From the IMG/VR virus record IMGVR_UViG_3300022927_000034, positions 1-48,434 of that record: a stretch of 48,434 nt of DNA; one strand, 5' to 3'. The position numbers were made by a program, and so were the translations under genes. Positions 1-8,064 of this stretch are shown here, one piece after another. Under the pieces are notes generated by a model. The model made no database searches. It was not told where the DNA came from and was given only the letters and a program-made list of their open reading frames with translations. Source of the stretch: a virus. Every line of letters starts with the position of its first letter. Within the stretch, counting starts at the first letter, position 1.

Positions 1-810
1 TACACTGGTGTACAAATCTAATTCAATGTCTGTATCTCTAAATGCTTCTATCAGTTGTGTGACTTTTTCGTCATCGCCTAAGTTACTGTTAATAGCCAAA
101 CGTGTTTTTGATTTGCCTTTGTTTTGTTTAAACCAGTCTATCAGTTTCCAAGTGTATCCACTCATTAGTGGTTCGCCACCTGTAATGCGTAGTTCGTCTA
201 GCGTTCGGTGTAGGTCTGTTTCCCACCATTTAAAGAACGCCTCAACATAAGGATTCTCCTGGCCGAACTTATACAACTGCGCACTGTCATGAGCATGGGT
301 AAAATGATTACGCCCATCAGAAACGAGCCCAGTATAACTTCCGTTTGATTTAATGTCCTTAACCCATGTACTACTAAAAGCAGGGTTGCAATAACTGCAA
401 GCAAATTGACAAGTCCTATCGAAACTGATTTCCAAAGTTCGTAAGTCCACGTCGCTTGTTGCATCTGATTTGTGCGCATCGTCTAAGTCCTTTATTGTGT
501 AAATTTTACTTTTATAGACACGATCGGAAATATTATCACGCTTTATATCTTCAATCTTCCAACAGTATTCACAACCAGGAGGTCGTTCTCCTGCCTGCAT
601 CTGTCGTCTGTCTTGCTTCTTTTCAGGCGTGTTGTGTATTGCTTTGGGATTACGCTTGGCTTCCTCAATATCCACCTTGTGTGCTGGTGGATGATGACAA
701 CTTGTACTCATGCCACTACCAAGCCATATAGTAGCATTGTACCATTTGGCGCCACAAAAGCTCGCTGACTTTGTGTCTAATACTTGTTGTTTAAATTCTA
801 AATCGTTCAA
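1..810 (-). CDS. Radical SAM protein with N-terminal SPASM-like cysteines (3' end outside window)
   Basis: The frame is open for all 270 codons and continues past the left edge, so the C-terminus is missing. The start is TTG at 810-808, directly after the TAA of the upstream gene. No other in-frame start precedes it, and the homology to the neighbour at 2024-3394 requires this N-terminus. Visible elements are an N-terminal cysteine set (C19, C38, C80, C83, with an ERPPGCEYCW motif) like an auxiliary Fe-S SPASM domain. The radical SAM CxxxCxxC motif follows at C134, C138 and C141, and then ITGGEPL, the SAM-binding GGE. The family cleaves SAM to a 5'-deoxyadenosyl radical. The substrate is unknown. 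It is the last visible gene of the enzyme operon and a paralogue of the radical SAM gene two upstream (2024-3394). Family assignment is firm; reaction is not known. Confidence 0.88.
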   Translation of the reverse strand, partial: MNDLEFKQQVLDTKSASFCGAKWYNATIWLGSGMSTSCHHPPAHKVDIEEAKRNPKAIHNTPEKKQDRRQMQAGERPPGCEYCWKIEDIKRDNISDRVYKSKIYTIKDLDDAHKSDATSDVDLRTLEISFDRTCQFACSYCNPAFSSTWVKDIKSNGSYTGLVSDGRNHFTHAHDSAQLYKFGQENPYVEAFFKWWETDLHRTLDELRITGGEPLMSGYTWKLIDWFKQNKGKSKTRLAINSNLGDDEKVTQLIEAFRDTDIELDLYTSV

Positions 811-2037
811 TTACCATACTCCATGGTCGGTGAGTATTTTTCCATACTCAGGAAATATTGTAACATAATCTTCGTTTCTATACAAGTCTTTTTCTTTTGT
901 CCAAAACTTAAACTCTTCCCAGGGAGTTTCAACATTTAACTGTGACTCATCGAACAATTTTGATTTGGTTTCGAGTAATTTTACTATAGAGGTTACGTTG
1001 TGTTTGCCTATTAGTTCTGCCTTAGACTCTAAGTGTTCTTTTACAATAGGTTTAATTGTATCTGGTATAACATTAACACAATAGTAACTGGGCCATTGTA
1101 CAAGTATAACAAACGGTGTTATTTCTATATCGTTAAACAGTTTAAACTTTACAAACTGTTCGAATACCTCATGAAAGTCCCAAACATTTATTGCACTCAC
1201 GCATATAACAGGAACAATACTTACACTATAGTTTGACTGCTTTTCTAAACTAATAAAATCATGTAGATTGTTATAAACTATTTTCCAGTCTGCTGGATGT
1301 CTCATATAGGTTATCTTTTTTCCTACTGCATCTAGACTGATATTAATTGTAACATTTTTAAATCCTAATAGAATGTTACGCCAAGTTTCTGTTAGTGTAT
1401 GTGTACAGTTTGTGCTTATTTTTAGGTCTATGTTTCTGGCTTTTCCCGACTCTACTATGCGAGTAAGTAACTTAGGTACCATGTCATCTAACAATGGCTC
1501 TCCGCCGTATAGTTCTATTTTTTCTAGATTATCTACATAGTTATATAGATCATCTAACTGTTGATCTGTGAAGTGCTTCTTAAACTTTTCTCTTGTGTAT
1601 ATTGTGTTAGACAAGCCATGCTTTTCTTCATAGAATTTGCCTTCCAAGTGGTACAAATAACTGTCATAACTTTGACATGTTCTACACCGTAAGTTACAGA
1701 TGTTACTTACTTTAATGTTTAAGTTTTTGGGTCCTTTTGTGTAGTCCGTATTAACAAAGTCTAACAATGATAATTTACTAAGTTGATTAACCCTTTCACT
1801 TCTGTAACCTAACTCCTCTTCTGACCAACAACGCCTACACATATCAAGTTGTTCGCCATTAGCACTACGTTGCCTGGCATCTTCAAGCTCTGGACTAGCC
1901 CATATTTCTTTAAAAGTTTTATTAGGAAATTTGTACGCACCACCACCTAATGCCGTACAGGGACTATAAGATCCTGCAGGATCCACGGTAGCATCTACAT
2001 AAAATGCTGGGCAGGTGTTTTTACTAAACTTGTGCAT
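811..2037 (-). CDS. Radical SAM protein, SPASM-like plus twitch type
   Basis: A 408-residue protein. It carries an N-terminal SPASM-like block with C9, C27, C67 and C70 around a TFKEIWASPELEDAR segment, which is typical of SPASM domains but normally found at the C-terminus. The radical SAM cluster motif is CNLRCRTC (C114, C118, C121), followed by YGGEPLLDD for SAM binding. The remaining C-terminal part lacks a clear second cysteine cluster. Start is ATG, overlapping the end of the upstream radical SAM gene by 14 bases, which suggests translational coupling. Twitch/SPASM enzymes include peptide modifiers and dehydrogenases such as BtrN of butirosin synthesis. The glycosyltransferase, aminotransferase and amidinotransferase neighbours favour a small-molecule or sugar substrate, but this is inference. 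Confidence 0.88.
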   Translation of the reverse strand: MHKFSKNTCPAFYVDATVDPAGSYSPCTALGGGAYKFPNKTFKEIWASPELEDARQRSANGEQLDMCRRCWSEEELGYRSERVNQLSKLSLLDFVNTDYTKGPKNLNIKVSNICNLRCRTCQSYDSYLYHLEGKFYEEKHGLSNTIYTREKFKKHFTDQQLDDLYNYVDNLEKIELYGGEPLLDDMVPKLLTRIVESGKARNIDLKISTNCTHTLTETWRNILLGFKNVTINISLDAVGKKITYMRHPADWKIVYNNLHDFISLEKQSNYSVSIVPVICVSAINVWDFHEVFEQFVKFKLFNDIEITPFVILVQWPSYYCVNVIPDTIKPIVKEHLESKAELIGKHNVTSIVKLLETKSKLFDESQLNVETPWEEFKFWTKEKDLYRNEDYVTIFPEYGKILTDHGVW

Positions 2038-3394
2038 AATACCTACATTCTAACCACCAGGATTCCATCTCCGGGAAAGTTTCTAAAAAGTTTGTGTCTC
2101 TGCGTTTATCATGTTCATTAAAAAATAAAAAGAAGTTTGCCTTCTGTTCCTTAATGTAATCCTTATCTAACTGCTGACCTTCACGCATCCAGGCAATAGT
2201 TCTACGCATACGTTGTACTTCGAAGTCTTTAAAACCTGTACTGTATTCTATGTTTTCTTCCATCCAGTTGGCAACATCATCTAACTTTTGTGCATAACTT
2301 TCTGGTAGTATTTGTAAACTTTGCCAAGCAGGTTGTCTCAGCAAGGGAGTATCAAACCAAATTTTATTGTATTCTTTATTATGCTTACGTCTTAGATGTA
2401 ATACCCAGTCTAACAATTCTTTAAGACGGGTAACACTTAAATTGTTCATTGTGATAATAAACGTTAAACTGTTTTTGTATTTAACTTCACGTAGATAATG
2501 CTCTACGTATCCTATTAGGCGATGCATCTTTAACCCATCACGTATGTACTCTGCTTGTACGCCCATACTGTCTACACTTACATACTGCATAAAGTGTTCT
2601 AAGTAATTACCTGAACACATCTTTTTAACATACTCAATATACTTTACAAACAATCCTTGTTCTACACTAAAGTTACTGGTCACGTTTAAGTGTAAGTCTG
2701 GCTTGGGTAGTGCCAATACGTATTCAAACACACGGAATGTATTACGATCCATTAAGGGCTCGCCACCTGTCATTCTAAAGTGTTCTAGTTTAGGATATAG
2801 TTCAGGCCACCACTCCCAAAATGCATCTACATAAGGATTCTCGTCTCTGTTAGGAACAGGACGCCTGTCTCCCATAAAATGTTCAGGTGCATTATGAGGT
2901 TGTATTGTGGGGTAAGCACCATGATCTTGTGTTTCTTTTGCCCAACTTGAGCTAAACTGTGGTGAACAATAACTACATCGTAAGTTACATGCGTGGTTAA
3001 AGTTTACTTCTACGTAACTAGGCACAACATCCTGTTGCCAGTCTATGTTAGTAGCGTCCATTTGTGCCCAGGGTTCGCCACTGCGATAATGCCTATCACT
3101 TAAGTTACCTGCATCTTCTATTGCCCAACAATAACTACATTCTTCAGGACGTTTGCCCTCTACCATTAACTTGCGTTGTTGCTTTTTGTGTTCGGTATTG
3201 TGTAGTGCGCCGGGATTCTTTTTTATAGCGTCTAATGGTATTTTGTGTAGGGGAGGATGATAGCAACTGTTGTTAAGTCCGGTAGGCAAATGCAAACTTA
3301 CTTGTTTCCATTTTGCATAGCAAAGACTAGGACCCAATGTGTCCTTCATGTCTTCTGCCGCTGTCATAAATTCGCTTTGATCGCCTTTTGTCAT
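2024..3394 (-). CDS. Radical SAM protein, SPASM-like plus twitch type
   Basis: A 456-residue protein. The N-terminal cysteine block is C25, C44, C86 and C89 (RPEECSYCW). The radical SAM motif is CNLRCSYC (C136, C140, C143), then TGGEPLMD. It resembles the truncated protein at 1-810 in both the N-terminal block and the core, so the two look like paralogues. ATG at 3394 overlaps the stop of the amidinotransferase gene by four bases (ATGA), a coupled start. The family reduces SAM at a [4Fe-4S] cluster to make a radical; the extra cysteines probably hold an auxiliary cluster. The substrate cannot be read from the sequence. Confidence 0.88.
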   Translation of the reverse strand: MTKGDQSEFMTAAEDMKDTLGPSLCYAKWKQVSLHLPTGLNNSCYHPPLHKIPLDAIKKNPGALHNTEHKKQQRKLMVEGKRPEECSYCWAIEDAGNLSDRHYRSGEPWAQMDATNIDWQQDVVPSYVEVNFNHACNLRCSYCSPQFSSSWAKETQDHGAYPTIQPHNAPEHFMGDRRPVPNRDENPYVDAFWEWWPELYPKLEHFRMTGGEPLMDRNTFRVFEYVLALPKPDLHLNVTSNFSVEQGLFVKYIEYVKKMCSGNYLEHFMQYVSVDSMGVQAEYIRDGLKMHRLIGYVEHYLREVKYKNSLTFIITMNNLSVTRLKELLDWVLHLRRKHNKEYNKIWFDTPLLRQPAWQSLQILPESYAQKLDDVANWMEENIEYSTGFKDFEVQRMRRTIAWMREGQQLDKDYIKEQKANFFLFFNEHDKRRDTNFLETFPEMESWWLECRYYAQV

Positions 3395-4365
3395 ACTACT
3401 CTTCTCTTTGATCCGTTGCGTCTAACATCAAGTGTTAAACAATGTACGCCGGCTTCCCAGAACATACCATGTCTTATAGGAACATGATGTACTGTTATAC
3501 CGTGTGCTTCTACTTCAGGTAACTCTATACTACTTACAATGTTTTTGCTATCCACAACTAAAACGTTACTTTCAAATGCTGTATCTTGTGCTAGTCCTTG
3601 CCATTGTTCTAGCCACATGAACAAGTTCTTAGAGTTGCCTTGTTGTATATCTTTAAGACTTTCATTATATTTGAATGTTCTATTGTTTAGTTCTATAATC
3701 TTTTTATTACGCAAACATTGTGGCACCCAAGATATATCAACACAAAATACTGTGTCATCATCAGTCATATAAAAGCCTTGGTCAATGTGTCCTAAACGTT
3801 GTTGTAGTGTGTCTACGTTTTTAATAAGTTGACTTTCACAGTTACGTTCCATCCAGTCTAGACCATTTTGGTTGCCTGGACCGTAGTCATTAACTATTAG
3901 ACTATCACCTGCCTTAAACATTGTAGCAGTATGCCAGAGTAATTTGTTCTTGTATTCGTGATGATAAGGTGTTTTGTTCATTTTATAAGGCAACTGTTCT
4001 AGTACAGGAGGAGGCTGGCTTATCCAGTTATGTCCCTCATTGAACAACTGCCTAAAAATATCATAGTAGCATAATCCGTCCCAATACCTATCACGTAAAC
4101 TTGTATACGTTTGGTATATACAATCTCCATATACTAGATACTGATCTCTTGGCACAATAGGATACACTTGATTAGGTTGTAGGTCACCTATAGTTGGTCT
4201 GTGTACCCGAATGCCTAACTTAGACAAGTAGTTGGCTAGGTTATCTAAATCCTCTTTTGTTTCTGATAGGATTTTATCTAGCTCAGGTACACCTGGATAT
4301 GTAGGATTACAATCTCCTACAATGACTTCTTCAAGTGGATCCCATTCAGTCCAGACTGTCACCAA
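3391..4365 (-). CDS. Amidinotransferase-like protein (glycine/inosamine amidinotransferase family)
   Basis: A 324-residue pentein-fold enzyme. The N-terminal EWDPLEEVIVG segment, the GHID motif (His193, Asp195) and a GVHCLTLDVRR segment with Cys309 match the amidinotransferase family of GATM and StrB1. In that family the Cys attacks the guanidine of arginine to form an amidino-Cys intermediate, and the amidino group then moves to an amine. When I align by eye to GATM, the position of its catalytic Asp254 is occupied here by His145, in an LWHTATMFKAG segment. That would be an odd change and could mean a shifted substrate or a misalignment. It lies between an unknown 150-residue gene and the radical SAM genes in one operon. 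Family is sure; acceptor amine is unknown. Confidence 0.85.
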   Translation of the reverse strand: MVTVWTEWDPLEEVIVGDCNPTYPGVPELDKILSETKEDLDNLANYLSKLGIRVHRPTIGDLQPNQVYPIVPRDQYLVYGDCIYQTYTSLRDRYWDGLCYYDIFRQLFNEGHNWISQPPPVLEQLPYKMNKTPYHHEYKNKLLWHTATMFKAGDSLIVNDYGPGNQNGLDWMERNCESQLIKNVDTLQQRLGHIDQGFYMTDDDTVFCVDISWVPQCLRNKKIIELNNRTFKYNESLKDIQQGNSKNLFMWLEQWQGLAQDTAFESNVLVVDSKNIVSSIELPEVEAHGITVHHVPIRHGMFWEAGVHCLTLDVRRNGSKRRVV

Positions 4366-4798
4366 CTATCTCCTTGTAGTATTCTGGTGACCAAAAACTA
4401 TAGTAATCTGTCTTTGCTAGGTTACGTCTAGCATCTATTAGTTTCTTTTTATCTTGACAGAGTATTAGTTTATACTTGCCGTTGTTTGTTTGTACACCAC
4501 TGATGTAAGTTTCTTTCGTGCTATCAGGCAAAAATATTAAGTCAGGGTATTGCTCGTTAAGCTCTTTACATTTGTCTACCAGTTGTTCGTGTGTTACATC
4601 GTCTATGCAAATTAACACTAACACATCACACTTCTCAGTAGGCAGTTCAAAGTTATCTATATCAACTTTAAATGCTCTCATCTTTGCCAAGTGTGCATAA
4701 GGACATATCCTATGTCCGTTCAGTTCACTATAATTTGTAACTAATCTAATAATCCACTTACGTAGGTTATCTAATTCTTCATGTGTTGCCGAGCGCAC
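4346..4798 (-). CDS. Unknown protein of the enzyme operon (CPYA motif)
   Basis: A 150-residue protein starting at GTG (4798), overlapping the aminotransferase end by 20 bases and the amidinotransferase start by 20 bases. No ATG lies near the proposed start. It has a Trp-containing helix near residue 14, an HRICPYAHLAKMRAF segment near residues 29-43, and a C-terminal DYYSFWSPEYYKEIVG segment. The CP(F/Y)A layout recalls DUF1415-type proteins, but I cannot confirm that. No signal peptide or membrane segment is visible. Its tight coupling to both neighbouring enzymes suggests a shared pathway, possibly as a small accessory subunit. Function unknown. Confidence 0.75.
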   Translation of the reverse strand: MRSATHEELDNLRKWIIRLVTNYSELNGHRICPYAHLAKMRAFKVDIDNFELPTEKCDVLVLICIDDVTHEQLVDKCKELNEQYPDLIFLPDSTKETYISGVQTNNGKYKLILCQDKKKLIDARRNLAKTDYYSFWSPEYYKEIVGDSLD

Positions 4799-5984
4799 GA
4801 TCTAACCTTTCATTTAAATTGTCCCAATATATTTCTGCATCTGTAACATTCCAATATGCTAATAAAGGAACACATATTGTTAAATGGTTTGCATCATAGT
4901 ACAAGCCAAAGCCACTGGGCATAATACCTGCTTGTATAAGATCCAGGTGAGTTATAGGATTTATTAGTTCCATACTGCATACAAGTCCCTGGTACCAACC
5001 TTGTTTGATATGTCCGGACCGCAATCTATCTGCTATTAATATGTTAAACTTTTCATTGACATGTGCCCAAGCGTAATCCTCAGCCCAATTTTTGTTTATG
5101 TAATTTGCGGCGGCGACTCCAGATAAGTTAGGAGACCAAGTGTGGCTAAATCCAAACTTATTAATAACAGCTCTAGTAACTTTTTCAGTCATACACACAC
5201 TGCTTAGTGGTGAAAATCCTGCCGTCAAACTTTTACCGCTGGTGACCAGATCAGGCATAACATCCATTGAGCGATGTGTAAATTTATGGTAACCAGTTTT
5301 TCCGTAACCTCCCATAACATCGTCTACTATTAGTAAACAGTCATACAAATCGCATAGTTGTCTTATTGACTGCCACCATGTGTCGCTCCATGGTCTAAAC
5401 TTTTCTATCCAGGGCATAGACTCCATAAAAACAGTTCCAATGTTACGATTAGTTTTTAATAAGTCTTCTACTTTTTGTAACGTGGTTTCCTCATAAGAAG
5501 CTCTAGCGTCTATAGTGGGCCATATACCTGTGTCTACAATATGACACCAAGGCATTTTAAAATCTCCACGTAATATTGCAGGAAGAAAACTTGTACCACT
5601 ATATCCTGGGCTGAAACATAACACCTCTTGTCTATTGGGGTTGTTAGCATTGTGGTATAAATTTTTAAGATAAAACGCAAGCTCAACTGCATCTGTACCA
5701 GACACTGCCCATGCTACGCTGTGTAATCCACTGTCTGTTACCATGCTATTTGCTAGTTTGTCTACCTGTTCACAACTTTCACTAGCCTTGTAGTTTACCC
5801 AAGATACATTGCGTTGTGACCACTGTATAGCGGCACTAATGAAAAAGTGACTGTATCCCCAGATGTAAGTTTGGTTGCCACAACTAATGTCCATTAGTCT
5901 TCCTGCGTTTGTGTCGCAGAACCAGTCCTCTTGTTTGCTAACAAGTAGTTTTACACGGTCATCAGTTAATTCTGCTAGTTCCAT
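4779..5984 (-). CDS. Class III PLP-dependent aminotransferase or aminomutase
   Basis: A 401-residue fold-type I PLP enzyme. Key features are SGTDAVELA at residues 95-103 (phosphate-binding region), LLIVDDVMGGYGKTG with Asp221 in the place that contacts the PLP ring nitrogen, and TSGKSLTAGFSPL with Lys251 as the Schiff-base lysine. This layout is that of class III aminotransferases and glutamate-1-semialdehyde 2,1-aminomutases, slightly shorter than the usual 420-450 residues. It would move an amino group between an amino acid and a keto or aldehyde substrate. ATG start, overlapping the upstream glycosyltransferase-like stop by one base. With the amidinotransferase two genes downstream it could supply the amine that becomes a guanidino group; this is inference. 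Confidence 0.88.
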   Translation of the reverse strand: MELAELTDDRVKLLVSKQEDWFCDTNAGRLMDISCGNQTYIWGYSHFFISAAIQWSQRNVSWVNYKASESCEQVDKLANSMVTDSGLHSVAWAVSGTDAVELAFYLKNLYHNANNPNRQEVLCFSPGYSGTSFLPAILRGDFKMPWCHIVDTGIWPTIDARASYEETTLQKVEDLLKTNRNIGTVFMESMPWIEKFRPWSDTWWQSIRQLCDLYDCLLIVDDVMGGYGKTGYHKFTHRSMDVMPDLVTSGKSLTAGFSPLSSVCMTEKVTRAVINKFGFSHTWSPNLSGVAAANYINKNWAEDYAWAHVNEKFNILIADRLRSGHIKQGWYQGLVCSMELINPITHLDLIQAGIMPSGFGLYYDANHLTICVPLLAYWNVTDAEIYWDNLNERLDRALGNT

Positions 5985-6907
5985 TACCAGCCTTCGATTA
6001 CCCTAATAATATCTATCTCTCTGGTCATTGGTTTTATATTAAAGTGTTTGCCGGTAAGGTGATGTTTAAAGAACTTACTTTGTCCTGCATCCAGTGTAGT
6101 AATAGGTAATCCTAACCGTTTTGTTAAAACAGTTTCTAAGTTTGCATTGTGTTCTACTGGGTCGTTGTCTTTGACCGACTCCCATAACTTTTCCAACTCT
6201 GCAAAGTCCTGTACACGCTTGTAAGGCCAGTCTTCCAACATGGTCATGTAAGTACCAAGTCGTGCGCCATACATGGCCCACACACCGTTCTCAACATCCT
6301 GCCCTACACTTTGCCAGATACAGAGCTGGTCATAATTTCTGTTGTTTACTTTTTTATCAAACTCCGCCAGTGTTGGCTTTGCACCACGATCCAAACACAT
6401 CTTAACACCTTCTCTAAATCCTGCTCTCCAGGCTTGGAAGGCAGTTTGATTAGGATACGTTGTGCTATAACAGTTATGCATAGCCCAATACTTTGGATCA
6501 TAACAAAATTCTACAGCAGTATCATCACTGCCGTCTGAGTTTTCATGTGTGCGCATGTTAGCAACAAAGTCTTTGGTCCAGCAACTGATACCACCATTGC
6601 CGTACATTAGTCCATTTATTTCATTACGGGCTCGCCATCTAAACACACAGTCTCTATTTTCATCTGTTATCTCTAACTGTACGTTAAAGAAGTCAGGATC
6701 AGGTAAGTTGTCACCGTCTATTAGTACAAACCTATCTGTATCGCTTGCTTCGCCTGCGGCTTTGTGTGCGGCATCTGAACCTTCTACGCCGTCAACACGT
6801 TTTGCCCACGGTACTATGTTCTGAAGTTTTATCCAAAACTCTTCCTTTTTAGGTTCGTCATACGTTAAAAATATGACATCTAAATCTGCTACATCAACTA
6901 TATCCAT
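5984..6907 (-). CDS. Glycosyltransferase-like protein (GT-A fold, DGD motif)
   Basis: A 307-residue protein. It begins with a Rossmann-like strand (VIFLTYDEP, residues 11-19) and has FVLIDGDNLPDPDFF, with Asp64-Gly-Asp66 as the metal and nucleotide-sugar DxD motif of GT-A glycosyltransferases. The rest is rich in Trp and Tyr, as expected for a sugar-binding pocket. Donor and acceptor are unknown. ATG start, overlapping the preceding gene by 14 bases. Similar proteins are common in marine T4-like phages. It could decorate virion proteins, phage DNA or a host surface glycan. Confidence 0.75.
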   Translation of the reverse strand: MDIVDVADLDVIFLTYDEPKKEEFWIKLQNIVPWAKRVDGVEGSDAAHKAAGEASDTDRFVLIDGDNLPDPDFFNVQLEITDENRDCVFRWRARNEINGLMYGNGGISCWTKDFVANMRTHENSDGSDDTAVEFCYDPKYWAMHNCYSTTYPNQTAFQAWRAGFREGVKMCLDRGAKPTLAEFDKKVNNRNYDQLCIWQSVGQDVENGVWAMYGARLGTYMTMLEDWPYKRVQDFAELEKLWESVKDNDPVEHNANLETVLTKRLGLPITTLDAGQSKFFKHHLTGKHFNIKPMTREIDIIRVIEGW

Positions 6908-7259
6908 GTTCCCAATACTCCGGATTGTTATCGTCAGGAAATGCTAGATTATTACGCATAACTGCAAACCCTGTATCGCTAGGTTGTAATAGTTTGTTTT
7001 TGGTCATACGTGGCTTATCTACTACGACCCCGTCTTTAATTAAACTATCGTGTAACTTGTGCATTACTTCTTTATATTCTTTCCAAGGCAATTCCAAGCA
7101 AGGTCCTGTAGGATCTCCAGGCTCGTTATGAACTTGGTTCACTATTTCACCTTCACTATTATAATATATTCTGTAAGTTTCTACAACAGGTTCTGGTGGA
7201 ACGAACTCACGTACGGCTTTGGAAAATTCGCTCCAGGCTTTGGATTGCTTGTCTGACAA
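6894..7259 (-). CDS. Unknown 121-residue protein, TTG start
   Basis: The start is TTG at 7259-7257, eight bases after a good Shine-Dalgarno (AAGGA), and it overlaps the upstream glycosyltransferase gene by 53 bases. The next in-frame Met is about residue 66, too late. The protein is hydrophilic, with a Pro-rich EFVPPEPVV segment near residues 18-26, a GDPTGPCLELPW segment and a C-terminal NPEYWEHGYS. No known catalytic motif, signal peptide or membrane segment is visible. I do not recognise a function. Its place between glycosyltransferase-like genes suggests a role in the same pathway. Confidence 0.7.
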   Translation of the reverse strand: MSDKQSKAWSEFSKAVREFVPPEPVVETYRIYYNSEGEIVNQVHNEPGDPTGPCLELPWKEYKEVMHKLHDSLIKDGVVVDKPRMTKNKLLQPSDTGFAVMRNNLAFPDDNNPEYWEHGYS

Positions 7260-8064
7260 ATTTTTCGTCCTTTATAAAATAATGTACAGGGTACATTTGT
7301 TTTTGGGTATTAAAACTTAATACACCGTCATTACCAAACTGTGCTAGTAAGTGATCTTGCCAATTTAAATTTGAATGCCAATTATTCACAGCACCTTTCA
7401 TGTGTACAAAACTAGGCGTAGTGTAAGGTAAATGACAGTGTTCTTCACCTACCAACATTGCGGTTACTGCATAGGCAACATCTGTACTCACGATGTCTTC
7501 TCTGCAATTTTTTAATATTCTATCTCTAAAAATATCCCAGTGTTGGTAAACATAATGCAGGTATTGCCAAAACATTTCACTGTATTTTCCAAATCTAAAA
7601 TAACTAAAACCATTATATGTATTAAGTAAATTGTTTTCCGCAAACAGTTTACGATATGCCATAGTGTTGTTGATATTACCTTCCCAGTCACGTATATTTG
7701 TACAAATACATACTTCTCGTTCTTGCATAATTTGCCACCAATGATCTATATTAGTGGTTAAAATTATATCTGATTCTATCTTAACTGTTTCTTTATATGG
7801 TGTTAGTTTACCTACTTGCCATTCATTTGCTAATTTCCAGTCATGATCTTTTGCATCATCTTGTAGTAAATCAATAACATTATCGAATACTTTAAGATAC
7901 TTATCCTGCATATCATTACGAGTTCGCTCGTCAACTAATACAGTATAGTTAGTATACTTACGCTGTGTAACTTTTATACTAAGAGCTTGTAAGTATGCAA
8001 GTTCCAGATAGTTGGTACTATCTGTATTTTGTGCTATGGTAACGTAACCAGCGCCTTGCTTCAT
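7207..8064 (-). CDS. Glycosyltransferase-like protein (GT8-like)
   Basis: A 285-residue protein. It opens with GYVTIAQNTDSTNYLELAYLQ, a pattern like GT8-type enzymes that pass a sugar from a nucleotide donor. Around residues 96-101 is KIESDIIL, where Glu97-Ser-Asp99 stands in for the usual DxD. This degenerate motif may still bind metal or may mark a changed activity. Many Trp, Tyr and His residues follow. ATG start at 8064, four bases overlapping the upstream gene. Acceptor unknown. It is related in layout to the next protein upstream, probably an old duplicate. Confidence 0.65.
   Translation of the reverse strand: MKQGAGYVTIAQNTDSTNYLELAYLQALSIKVTQRKYTNYTVLVDERTRNDMQDKYLKVFDNVIDLLQDDAKDHDWKLANEWQVGKLTPYKETVKIESDIILTTNIDHWWQIMQEREVCICTNIRDWEGNINNTMAYRKLFAENNLLNTYNGFSYFRFGKYSEMFWQYLHYVYQHWDIFRDRILKNCREDIVSTDVAYAVTAMLVGEEHCHLPYTTPSFVHMKGAVNNWHSNLNWQDHLLAQFGNDGVLSFNTQKQMYPVHYFIKDEKFVRQAIQSLERIFQSRT

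Noticed and set aside
198-479. Minus-strand frame of 93 residues with two hydrophobic stretches, looking like a small membrane protein
   Set aside because: It lies inside the truncated radical SAM gene in another frame; that gene carries full catalytic motifs across the same bases.
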